DNA of 64,000 bases. Origin: Sphagnum magellanicum (Eukaryota; Streptophyta; Sphagnopsida; Sphagnales; Sphagnaceae). The DNA lies in the NCBI GenBank assembly GCA_021904315.1, contig CM038918.1:4045349-4109348 (forward strand), read 5' to 3'. The notes below the pieces were generated by a model that worked only from the letters and a program-made list of their open reading frames with translations, searched no databases and was not told the origin of the DNA. The translations under genes were made by a program, and so were the position numbers. Shown in pieces: positions 35,801 to 46,850 of the stretch. Each line of letters opens with the position of its first letter. Positions within the stretch are counted from its first letter, which is position 1.

Positions 35801-37938
35801 ATTGTCAAATTCTTGTCATGTTGATACAAGCATAATATGAATTTTACTCACACATGAGGTACATGTTTGAAAGTTGAATTACAATTAAAACATATATTTT
35901 ATATTGAAATTAATTCCAATTGCTTATGTGATCTTTCGTCGATAAAAGATTCATGTATGATTTGTATATATACATTTGTTAGCCTCTATACATATTTATT
36001 CGTTCAATGTCATTTGCAAATTTGGTAAAATAGTACACAACATTTGATTAGTTCTCTTACTGCAATCTTTTAAAAGGACTTTTAGCTACACTTAATTCCA
36101 TAATGTTTCTGACAAAGTATTTGTGCATGAATCTTGTGTAGGTGAAATTACACAATTATTTTGCCAACTTGTTGGCAACTCATGCAATTTGTGAAAATGA
36201 ACAAAATCTAGTGAAGATCTGGATTGATGGTTTGGAGATCTTGGTGGAGCTGAGTGGCCATATGATGGGCCACATCTTCATAGACATATTGGTGAAGTCA
36301 TCCAAGAGCTCATTTGAAACTCTTTCGCTTGTCGATGCTCATGTGGTGAGACAAATCGAAAACTTGTGTAGTGATGCCCATGGTTGCCAAGGAGTTGCAC
36401 TTGTGAAAGGGATTCTAAGACCCAAGTGTGTGGAACGACTCTTGTTGTGCAAGAATCGAAAGGACCAAGTTGTGTTGGTGGAGAATTTGAAACAAGAGTT
36501 GTTGGCTGCAAACCTTGATTCGTCGTATGTGCATCCATGGGGAGAAGTGGATGTAGGTGAGGAGGATATGGATTACTTGGGCAAAGGCATGGACGATACG
36601 GCGACATCTCTTTTGGGTGCAATTGACACAACAGATGTCTTTGACAGACGATTTCAAAACTTGAAGGAACTTGAGAATGATGTCAACAATCTCAAATTGA
36701 GCTCAAATGAGATCAAACCGAGCTCCGAAAACAAAATTGAAGCAAGCTCAAGTGAAATCAATTATTCTCATCAAAGTTGTGATCATAATTCTGAACCACA
36801 ATTTTCAAGTGCAATTGCATCAAGTCAAGCAAGCTTAAGCTTGGAAGAAGATCCAAATTTGGATTTGCAATTGAAGTCCAAATCCTTTCAAACACATTTG
36901 TTTATGAAATTGGATCGCTTGGAGAAACACATTCACAAAATGGGGGACAAAGTTGTTGCGGAGGTGATGGAGGGGACAAAACAAGAGATCAAATCCATGG
37001 AGAAAAGATTACAAGAGGTGATGGAGAAGACGAGAGAAGAGATCAAATCCATGGAGAAAAGATTACAAGAGGTGATGGAGAAGAGGAGAGAAGAGATTGG
37101 ATGCTTGGAAAAGAGATTACATCACAAACTCGTATCGAAATTGGACGCGATCATAAACTTGTCTTTGCAGTTGCAACAACGTCAAGTTCCATGCAATGTT
37201 TTCTTCACCACAGTTGGTGCTCATCATCAACGGAAGCTCATTGTGTCGGAGATGTTGATGATGCCAGGGATGTTCAAAAGGGTCCATCTCCATTTGTTAT
37301 GCGAGCATTTGCAAGGGATTCATGTTGTGGAGAATCAAGAAGGAGACATGGTTTTGTTGACATCTTCTGCAAGAGCTCAAGAGATTGCCCCACTTGTCAT
37401 CAGAGGTTTGTCGATCTTCTCCCTTCTCTTGAAGGTGGGTGCTCATGTTGCAGCAGGACTTGGAGATATGGTGCCTGATCTGGGAAAGGGAGTTGCATTG
37501 GCTCTTGATACACAATGCCTTTCCAACTTCTTGCCTGATTTTGGAAGCAGTAGCAGTGGATCATCATCTTCAATGAGCTCACGAAGGAGAGATCCAGGTC
37601 GACGTCGAACTCCAAACCGGAGTCCCAACCCTAGTGGTACTGAAGAAGGAACAAGCTCAGGGAGAGATGCTTTTCTAAGAGGTCGAACTCCACTCCCTAG
37701 TGAAGAAGATGCAATGAGGATTGCAAATGAGAACATCGGTGCTGAACAATGGCTTGTCAACTTTCTCAAGGGCAAGGACATCTCCAAGCTTTTCGGCTTG
37801 AGTCGGGTGCAATACCGTAACGTGCAGAGGAGGAGCAAGGCGGAGCTAGGTCTTCCAATTCGATGGGTTTGCAATCGTCATAGACAAGAGGGGATCGACG
37901 ATGGGAGCTTGGTGGATTGCCCTGTTCAACCTAACTAG
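32832..37938 (+). CDS. TRN1: TORNADO1-like ROCO protein (LRR-Roc-COR)
   Basis: Exons 32832-34083, 34228-35591 and 36142-37938 join to 1470 residues. I chose ATG 32832 (MASENYVEK) because a leader acceptor ends at 32800, inside a longer open frame. RI-type leucine-rich repeats fill about residues 170-390. The Roc GTPase follows: P-loop GHAFSGKT (413-420), DLAGQ (487-491) and THQD (564-567) as the NKxD-like motif. COR runs to about 960 (NPNWFCHKVMGRLIKL, LTPGFFPKLQ), with the TRN1-type continuation VELSGHMMGHIFIDILVKSS. Then come a Ser-rich linker, a coiled coil with three 18-residue repeats (1146-1199), and a tail containing HLHLLCEHLQGIHVVE and ISKLFGLSRVQYRN. Arabidopsis TRN1 (about 1380 residues) acts in leaf and root patterning. 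A signalling role is inferred by family; the coiled coil may aid oligomerisation. THQD departs from NKxD. The first coding intron is GC-AG. Confidence 0.9.
34084..34227 (+). other. GC-AG intron within the Roc P-loop codon
   Basis: The only join that restores the P-loop GHAFSGKT uses donor CAG|GCAATC at 34084 and acceptor GATGCAG ending at 34227. The intron is 144 bp, phase 1, and splits the glycine codon just before the catalytic lysine. CAGGCAA occurs at both borders, so the exact cut is ambiguous within the repeat. The nearest GT (34069) would delete the middle of the P-loop. Confidence 0.75.
36961..37122 (+). repeat. Three in-frame 54-bp coding repeats
   Basis: Units start at 36961, 37015 and 37069 and encode 18 residues each, of pattern EVMEK-REEIKSMEKRLQ. 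The first two units are nearly identical over their 3' two thirds; the third has diverged. They extend the coiled coil of the TRN1-like protein by about five heptads. Confidence 0.92.
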
Positions 37939-38034
37939 ATAAGCTTTTGTGGAGCCGCCCTGGAATTCTCTTCTCAATCTCCAACATCGCTTATGCTCTT
38001 AGAATTTCCTCAAATTTGTAGGTGAGCAGCTTGT

Positions 38035-38323
38035 ACAATTGCTCCAAACCAATGGTTCCTTTGGGCACCTTCTTTTTACAGGAAGACTTCTGCTCTTCGC
38101 CTTCTTTCTTCTAGCTTCTTCTTCTAAAATCTAAAACCCTTCTTTTTCTTGTTTCTATCATCTCAAATGAAATCTCATATCTGCAGCAGCAGCTTTCACA
38201 ATTGCTCCAAACCGATGGTTCCTTTCGGCACGTTCTTCCCCTTCTTTCTTCTTAAACCCTAATCCCTAAACCCTTCTCCTTCTCGTTTCTGTCATCTCAA
38301 GTGAAATCTCTTATCTGCAGCTC
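38035..38323. repeat. Tandem duplication, period 163 bp, downstream of the TRN1-like gene
   Basis: The block from ACAATTGCTCCAAACC through CTTCTTTCTTCT, TCATCTCAAATGAAATCTC and TATCTGCAGC is present twice, starting at 38035 and 38198. It is CT-rich and contains AAACCCTAA telo-box motifs near 38257 and 38271, as seen in leaders of some plant genes. No following coding exon was recognised. Confidence 0.7.
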
Positions 38324-41300
38324 CATTTCAGCTCTCAGGTATCAGCTGGTCTAGGCTACCATTTCAGGAGCTATCTCATCTGTGTGCACATCTCAACCCT
38401 CTCCATCATGGTTGCCACAGCAATCCTCCATGTTTGGCAGGTGTGACCCAAGTCAGGTGTAAACCCTAAACCCTCCCTGTTGTATCACGTCTCTTCTAGG
38501 TGTGAAATTATTTTGCAGCTGTCTTCATATCTGCTTTGCCTTGGATTTCTCTCAGTTTGAGCAGCTTGGCTTCAACATGTCTGACACTCATGCGGCTCTT
38601 GCTTGATACCTTGGAGGTCACAAGTCCTGACTCTAGGTCTGTATATTGCTAGTCTACAATTCCACAAGAATGTGTCAATGGACAAAACCAGTCCATGCCT
38701 AGAAAGCAATCTGAAACAATATTAGAATATCCAACACTTGTTCTGACACAGATTGTTGCTGAGTATTTGCAGGAGTCGAGTAGTACTTGGCCAAAATCCA
38801 AACAGTTGGAACTGGTACAATGCCACTCTGTCTTACAGGGATGGGCTGATTCCTGGTAGTCTTCCTTGCAGTACTGCAACCACAAAGACTTAGTCCCTGG
38901 AGAAGTTGTGGTGTTCTCTTCTGGCAAGCTGATTTGTGGTGATGTTTGTCTCCTCATGTCAAAGGACGTGCTTGTCTGGTGAGTGCATGTGCTTAGTAAG
39001 GATTTGCTACCATTGTCAATGAATGTTTCTTTCCGGGCTTTTATTCTGGTGTGATGGTGAAGGCTTGATACTAAGGTTATGGCTTCTTGTTTCTTGAATT
39101 CCAATGCTGTTCAATTTGCTCTTGCCTAGCATGTTGTATTGAAGGTATTGGTACCAAACCAAAGTTCTGAGAGATGGATGGTTTCTGCTTGTTGCATGCA
39201 GCCAAGCATCATTGGCAAGCAAATGAGTGCCAGTGGAGAAGCCAGGCGGAATTGATGTAGGATAAAGCATCTCCCTACTTGAATTTCGGGATATGTGCTT
39301 CAGGATAAGGTTTATTTCCCCCCATGTCACATTGATGTTGCCAACAGATCGTTGGTGAAAGCACCATGAAGTGAAGTAAGGTAAGAGTGCTACCCAGATG
39401 GTACCTAGATACGGCTTGAAACCTCATCCTCTTTCATTGAAATGTGTGTCCATATGGAAATTTCATTTTTGAATTGCAATTTGCATTGTGAATCTGAATT
39501 TTGAATCAAGGATCATACTTGTCAGGAACATATGTGCTCTCCAGGTCTGATATCTGTTTGTGGCTCATGACAGGAAGAAGACACCATTAGCACCATCCAA
39601 GAGAGCCGTGGTGAATACATGCCAGCATGAGTATGCAGATAGTCTCTTGCCTTTCCTGTCAGCTATCTTGTGCCAACTGCTATTGTGCTCAGTTGCCTCA
39701 CAACCAAGCACTGAGGAAGCAACCTTCTCTGTGGAATATCTGTTGCTATGGGAGTCAAATGGGAAATGCTTCCCATGATTGTCAATGCCAATTGAGTCCA
39801 CGGCAACAAGGTGATAGTAACTAATATGTGCATCATCAAGTGCTTGGATGCAGTCGAAACCTCAGGGTCATGTAAGGTTCAGAATTTGACTTTCTCCTGC
39901 ATGTAGTTTTTTGTGTTCTACATGAAATCATAGCATGGATATAGAGCACATTGGAGGCAGAATATTAATTTGGATTACAATTTTACAGATCTGACAAATG
40001 TGCTGGTGGCATGGACATATTGTGCACAGGTCACCAAGTCAAGAACCCTCACCAACTAAGCAGTGATGATCTGATACTTACTGTCATGAAACAAACACTC
40101 TCTCCTTGTTCTGCAATTCTGGTATCTGAATGCATACTCTTAGACAGGAGCATCTGCAAGACAAGGCAATCAGGAACCTAGGTCCCGAGCAATGGCATTG
40201 GAGCTCTTGTTGAAGCATGAATCATTGTCTCAATCAGGCACACCACAGCTTTCTGTGATATGGGGTTGTGTAACAGGAGTAGATATTTGGAGAAGGGCTT
40301 GGTGGTTTGATGAGTTTTTGGAGACCACCTCTTTGCTGTGAGCTTAATGTCAATTGGTTGTCATCCTTGATACCAAGTCACCCTGATCTAGTTGCAAAAT
40401 CTTTTAATTCCAACTTATAGTTAGTCTCTTTGGGTACTCGCGGTCCATGGCTGGTCAGCAAGGCTTTCTAGGCAGTCCTTTCATGTTCAAAGAATACTTT
40501 GAGAGAACTTGAATAGACAAGTGCTGTGTTGGTTGGTATTCAAGGTGACCAACAATTCTAAGAGGTGTAGAAGTTTGGGGAAACTCAGAAGAATCCAGAG
40601 AGCAGAATTCATGTGTAGAGAATAGAGGAGTCAAAGAACAATGGCAAGTGTTGAAATTCCATTTGTATGTTGAAGATCAACAACTAGCTTTGACAATAAA
40701 CGTTGCAAGTCAGCTGACATTTTAAGAGAGAACATGAGTTACATTTTGTAGAAGAATGTTGTTGCCTCTTCGTTTTGATTGAAGTATTTTCAAAATAGTC
40801 TTCATCAGGATTCAGTAGTTGAATACCCGGGTGATCCCCTTTCACTTTTGAGCTTGTGTAATGAATTGCTGATCCATACAAATTCCTCATACCTGTGAAT
40901 CAGAAGACAAACATTTGCACTTCTAAATGGGGTCCCTATTTGAATTGGTGTTCAGACCAGTGTCAACTGGTTTCACATGTTGAGGAGAACTTCTAGTTCC
41001 AATTCTGGCTTTACTTGAGAGCACCTCTGGTTCCAACTCCATTCTTCAAAATCTGCCAATCTCAAATCCCATACTTTTATATCTTATACCCTGAAACCCT
41101 TCATTTTGCATTTTATCTTTTATATTCACACTGATATAGAGTATACCCAAGTATCTTAAAACCTATACATTAAACCTTAAATCCTAGAATAAATCTTTGT
41201 AAATTCTATTTTATGCCCTAAATCATAAATTGTATATCCTATACCCTGAATCCCAGGCGAGTCAGTTGCATGGATAATGAAAATGTTATTAGCAAGAAAA

Positions 41301-43200
41301 AATTAAGTAAGTCCTTGAAACAAGACTTACATTGTGCTAGATGCAATAATCATCAATGCATGTCACAAATGAACTTAAATTGAAGGTATATTTTATGATA
41401 TCCACATTTGTCACTAACCCATAGTATGCACATTACTGCAACACATGTTTACAATGACAACCCCATTGTATGCATGGTTAAAAGTATCATCCGTGCAAAC
41501 TCACATATTTAGGGCAACAACTTATGCAATATCCACATGTGTTCGTAAGTGGGGCCATGTGGGTAGATAGGGTTTAGGCACCATAGAGGATGAAGTGAAG
41601 AACCTCTTGCCAAATTGATAGCTCAAGTGAGGCTAAAAGGTACTTGTCAGAGTTGACACTTGCATTCGTTGGTAGTTGTTCGTTGGAATGGAACTCCTAA
41701 TATTTACACACAGCTCCCAAGTACTCCAACTTTGGAGGTTGCCAATAGTAGATAGTACAAGCAGTTCCAGCTGAATCCAATGCAAAAAGACTACACCCCA
41801 ATTACCAATGATTGAGGCTACCATGGGGATTCAACACCAAAATATGGTGGATTTAGCACAAACATAGAACCCAATGCATTAGTCACAAATTCCTTTTTGC
41901 ACCCCACCATAAGAGAAGACTTGTTGCCATTCAAACTAACCATCTACATTTCCACCAGGGTCTTATAGAGCTAATTTGCCTCTATTGCTCTATTCATTTT
42001 TAGATTGAAGATTGAGTGTGAAGGACAAGCTAGACATATGAGAAGCTCAAACAGAGACATATCTTTCCAATATTCTAACACCTGTGAAACCCATTTGCAA
42101 ATTCTTAAGGTTTCACTCTCTAGATTATCACTCGAAGAGGTAACCATCCTTGAATACAGGCTGTATAGACATTTGATTCACAAAATGTGTAAAACCCATT
42201 CAAGTCAAATTGGAATGTGTAGAGTGGAGATTTCTCTTCTATGACCCAACAACATTTCTTGATATCTGAACATCTTGACATCAATCTCATAAAACAAGAT
42301 TTCTAACCTCCATAACCAGCATTCAAGTTAGAAACAACCAGCAGCAAGGTTTGAGGTCTCTAACGTCTGTCAGCATAAAACCCAGATGTGGATCCAACTC
42401 AACCATGCTGAATGTTGCTCAACTTTCTCAATCCAGCTTCAGTGTGGGTCTGAAGGTGCGGACATTACTGCAGAGGTTGTGAATAGGACATTAGGCAGAG
42501 ATGGTTTTTGCATGCATGAGTTCCAAGCTGTCTTGTTATCTATTGACATCAATAGTAAGCAGGACATGTGTATCTCCAATCAATCTTGTTATGGGAGTAT
42601 TTGAAGACTGTCGGGCTGCTTTGTGTTCAGCACACATCTGAATCAAGAGTCCTTATTGAGTACAACAAACCAATGCACTGTAAGACATGCAATCTCTGAC
42701 GGCAATGGTACATCAGTGGACTGTGGACTTCATATCCAACATGTCATTGATGAACACCCATGAATCAATGCAGAGGTTTCAGGTAGAGATGTATAAATTG
42801 TATGAAGAAATGGAAAAATGGCAAAACATATTCCAATTCAACAAACAATCTTGAAATCTAAGTGGGTTTGAATGTTGCTTGAATCTCAAACTCCCTGCAA
42901 AGAGGTCATATTTATACTTGGAAAATTGTTTATACAGTCTACCAGGAGTCCATTCTCTGCTGAAAGATCAACAAACAGCTCAAGAACCTTGGCAATGGAA
43001 TCAGATCTGAGGTGCTCACTAAACTCTGAACTCCTATCAACAGTAACAAATCAGCTTTAAGTTAGTAGCACACAATGACTGCACAAAACATGTTCTTGCA
43101 AATGCCCTACTTCAGGCAAGCCTTGGTTTTGGGTTTTCCCATGTGAGAGAGCATGTACCTGTGTTATACAACAAAGAAACTGGTGACAACTGCAATGCCC
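38324..43200. other. Long spacer, no gene seen
   Basis: Open frames of up to 151 codons (38649-39104, minus) have no domain, codon pattern or splice context that I recognise. Degenerate ACCCTGAAACCCTT-type motifs lie at 41060-41270. The part from about 42.6 to 43.2 kb is likely the 3' flank of the SDR/CIA30 gene. Confidence 0.3.
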
Positions 43201-45942
43201 TTAGACAACAGCTGCCTCTGTTTTCTCCAGTGCCTCTTTCCCTGTGATCCCTGTCTTGAGTTGACTAAAGAAAGGTACATAATCTTGAGCAGGGGGTGGG
43301 TTTTCCAAATCGATTGTAAATGGCTGGCTGAATGGGACAGTGCTCTTCACTTCAAAGGTCTTGTCACATGCAGCAGGTGATTCTAGAGCTGCAACACAAA
43401 TGCGTGCAATCTCCTGTCTGGAAATCTTTCCAGTTATGTTGTCTCCTTGCTCAAAAATTAGCTCAGCACCTGCAGGTTCCTCTGTTAGTGCGCATGGGCG
43501 TACAATGGTGTACGGTATCCCACTTTCTCGTACCAGATCTTCACCTTTCAGCTTGAAAGTAAGAATATAGCCTAGTTCTTTGTTCATACGAACTGCTGGG
43601 GGTTGCTTGGTCAAATCAAGGCCAGGTCTATCAGGTCGAGTGACTCCAGCTGAGCTCACGTGCACAATGCGGGGAGTCACTGGCTCCTTCAAATATGTCT
43701 TGATGCTGGAGATTGGAAGCTCAAATGGTCCTGCTTCAAACTTGGGATTGAGTTCACCATCAGATTCAAACTTGCTGTACAATATCTGCAATGATGCAAT
43801 GTTGGCAGTATTGAAAGGTGCAGCATCCTTCACTGTGCGAGCACGAAACACAGGCACAAATGAGGAGAAAGGGAGGCGGATTGTTTGCCATTCACCCTTG
43901 GTAGTGTTGAATCCACAAGTGTAGCCAACAGCATCCCAATCAGTGGAAGTGCGAACTCTGCAAGCAAACAAGTGCACACACCAAGCCATTACCACACTTG
44001 AAAAACACAGCATATGCCCTATGACAGATCTCTTGCTTTAGGTATCAAAGCAAATTCTGAAAGCAAGCACAGCACAAGTCTGCTGTGCCAATAAAACTCG
44101 AATCCCAACTGCTTGCAACCATCTGCCATTTTCCATGCTGTGCAGTGTAATGGAAGAGACAACATCAGTGAGCACAGCACAAGTTTGCTGTAACAAGAAA
44201 ACTGGAATCAGAACTGCTTGCAACCATCTGCCATTTTCCATGGTGCATAGCAGAAGGGAAGAGACAACACCAGTAGGAGCACAGTGCAAGTTTGCTGTGA
44301 CAACAAGACTTGAATCACAACTGCTTGCAACCATTTCCCATTTTCCATGCTGGGCAGCAGACAGGAAGAGACAACATCAGTAAATGCACGGCACAAGTCT
44401 GCTGTGACAACAAAACTGGAATCACGATTGCTTGCAACCATCTGCCATTTTCCACGCTGCACAGTGGAAAGGAAGCAACTGCCATTCCACTGCAACAACA
44501 AGATTGGAAAGACAAAGAACCAGATTGCAGCATGTCCTCATCCCAATGGAATCATAGAGGAGAAGAAAGAGCTAGCATTTGCTTAGCTACCAAAAGGATC
44601 TTCCATTTCACCTTGAAGAATTTCTGGCTGTGAGCATGATGCAACAACAGCAATTGCAGCAAAACAAGAAAGAATTTCTCACAATCCAAAACCAGAACCC
44701 CTGAACATAAACCCTGAGTCTGGAAATAAGTAGAACAACATACTTGGATCAAGCAGCAACATGACACGATGTTTTGCAGGGGGCACAGAGAGAGAGACAA
44801 CCCCTAACTTCTTACATGAACTTGAAGCGATGGCCATCTCCTTTCACTCGCAATTCCAGTCCTTCATAAGCACTCAGATCCTCAACCGGTTCGAAGTTCT
44901 TGGACCGGATGCTTGCAAACCCTCCATTGTTGGCAGTGGACACAGTACCTTTGAACACACCTGTGGGCATCCCCTGCTCACCTCCTGTCCTATCGATCTG
45001 CAGAGAGCTGGAGCTCACACCTCCCATGACGACATCATCCAATGCTCCCCACGCAGGACCTGTTGGTATTCCCGTAGGTGATGCCAACGCGAACAACGAT
45101 CTTCCTTCCTTGGTCCCCAGTCGCTTCTTCAGCTTCTCTATCAAATTGCGCATCCCTTTGTACTCTACCGTTTCTGGCGAGTCTCCTTTGATCTCTGGAT
45201 CGTAGAACTTGATCCCCTGGTAATACTTCTGACGATCAGCTGTATCGCCTTCCTTAGGTCCCACGGTGACGCTCGCTGCGTGGACGACCTTCTTCACTCC
45301 TGCGAAGTACTCCGGCAGTAGCGTCGCAGCTTGCGTTATGTCTGCCGTGACTATCTCTACCTCTGAGCTCAAGAGCTGTTTTGCTTTCTCTAAGTTTCGG
45401 ACCAAAGCTCGCGTCCGATAGCCTCTCTTCCGTAGCTCATCCACCACGCGCTTTCCTACTCCGCCCGTCGCACCAACCACCAGCACCACCTCCTCCTCCT
45501 GCTTCTTCTTCCTGTTCGCCTGCTCGACGTCAGCTTGCTCCGTCCTTCCTGTCATGGCTTGCACCACCGATGCCACAAACTTTTGTAGCGATGGTGGTCC
45601 GTTAAAGAACAAGAGCGTGTTCACAAACCTCCCGAAATCCCACGACTCTCTATTACTCTCTCCCGCTGCTGCTCTCCAAACTCCCACTTTCTTCAACTTG
45701 TTGCGCCGGCTTCCATCTTCTTCGTGAAACCTTTGTCGCCTGCTGTTTGCGAGTGATGACAATCGCGACCCCGAAAAGTGGACTCCTGCTGCACCGATTT
45801 CACTCCCATAAAAGCTGATCTTCCCAATTCGGCAGGACGCCGGCAGCGCCGCAAACTGCACTAATTTACAATAGACCTGAGGCTTCGAAAATTGGGAGGA
45901 AGAAGCAGCAAGAGGCAAAGAGAGATGAGGTGCAGAGGCCAT
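43201..45942 (-). CDS. Plastid NAD(P)-binding SDR with CIA30 insertion (At4g18810-like)
   Basis: Two exons, 44816-45942 and 43201-43957, join as AT|A (Ile) to give 627 residues. The start MASAPHLSLPLAASSSQF has the Ser/Ala-rich look of a plastid transit peptide; an upstream in-frame Met at 46164 is less likely. The Rossmann motif GATGGVG is at 157-163, followed by RALVRN and ADIT as in atypical SDRs. From about residue 298 a CIA30-type domain is inserted (WGALDDVVMGGVS, PTGVFKGTVSTANNGGF, LRVKGDGHRFKFIVRT), then the SDR fold resumes (GIPYTIVRPCALTEEP, NITGKISRQEIARIC). HCF173, needed for psbA translation, has the same architecture, but the sequence is closer to what I recall of At4g18810. The catalytic YxxxK is not evident, so enzymatic activity is uncertain. 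The ending EALEKTEAAVV is intact. Confidence 0.92.
44058..44530. repeat. Intronic tandem repeat, period 105-107 bp
   Basis: Four copies plus a partial one lie in the single intron of the SDR/CIA30 gene. The marker GCTTGCAACCATCTGCCATT starts at 44111, 44216, 44323 and 44430. Each unit also has GCACAAGT(C/T)TGCTGTG and GGAAGAGACAACA. Units are similar but not identical. The repeat makes up about half of the 858-bp intron. Confidence 0.9.
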
Positions 45943-46254
45943 GGCAGAGCTTGCAAAACCGCTGAGGAATCGATGCTGGTTACCATGCAATTGTTTCCAT
46001 TCTCCTGTCGAAGCGCGCGCTGAAGCGAAGGCCGACCAAAGACGCTGCTCGTCACCGGCTAAGCTTAACTTCGTGGTTGGGTGTTGGTCCTTGCGTCCGC
46101 CCAAGCACAAAATGATCGCCACGTCGTAACGCAAGGTGCTTACATCGAGGGCTTTGCCTTGCACAAAAATCCTGAAAATGGTGAAAAAGGGGCCAAAACT
46201 GGTGAAAACGGTATCCGCCCTTTTTGAGAATCATGAGGTAACTTTATTGTCAAA

Positions 46255-46850
46255 GTGTCATGGCTTCATGTCCATGGATGTGTTGTGACATGACATTTTT
46301 GCATGACTCAACATAGGGTCATGTCTCTATGTGTAAAGTGTCCTTAACTAGGCCTAACATTTGTGACCATGATGCATCTAATTAGGGTTCAATGGTTACT
46401 CAACATAGGGTCATGTCTCTATGTGTAAGGTGTCCTTAACTAGGCCTAACATTTGTGACCATGATGCATCTAATTAGGGTTTAGGGTTCAATGGTTTGTT
46501 CAAATTTGTAAAAATAAATTATATTAGTGTATTATGGCATGGCATGACTCTTAACATCAGGTCATGTCTCTCTATGTAAGTCATCTTTGACTAGACTTGA
46601 CATCCATGAGCATGGTGCACCCAATTAAAGTTTATGGTTCATGGTTGTTATGGTTTGCAAAAATTAATTACATCAATGTATTGTGGCACGGTATGTCCAT
46701 GGATATATTGTGACATGATATTTTTGTATGGCATGGCATGATTAAACATGGCCATGTCTTTATGTGTAAGTTGTCATTGACTAGGCTCAACATTCATGAC
46801 CATGGTGCACCCAATTTAGGGTTTAGGGTTCAATGGTTGCTCTAATTTGT
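46255..46850. repeat. Degenerate tandem repeat upstream of the SDR/CIA30 gene
   Basis: At least four copies share GGTCATGTCTCTATGTGTAA, TTGACTAGGC, CATTTGTGACCATGATGCA and AATTAGGGTTTAGGGTTCAA. The first two are 91 bp apart and nearly identical; later ones are longer and more diverged. The array begins about 310 bp upstream of the SDR/CIA30 start codon, so it may lie in or beside its promoter. Confidence 0.8.

Noticed and set aside
38649..39104. 151-codon open frame on the minus strand
   Set aside because: No family resemblance, no splice partner and no coding-like bias that I could see.
45943..46164. 74-residue N-terminal extension of the SDR/CIA30 protein
   Set aside because: The upstream Met is in frame, but the extension lacks transit-peptide character, whereas the Met at 45942 is followed by a typical Ser/Ala-rich plastid targeting sequence.
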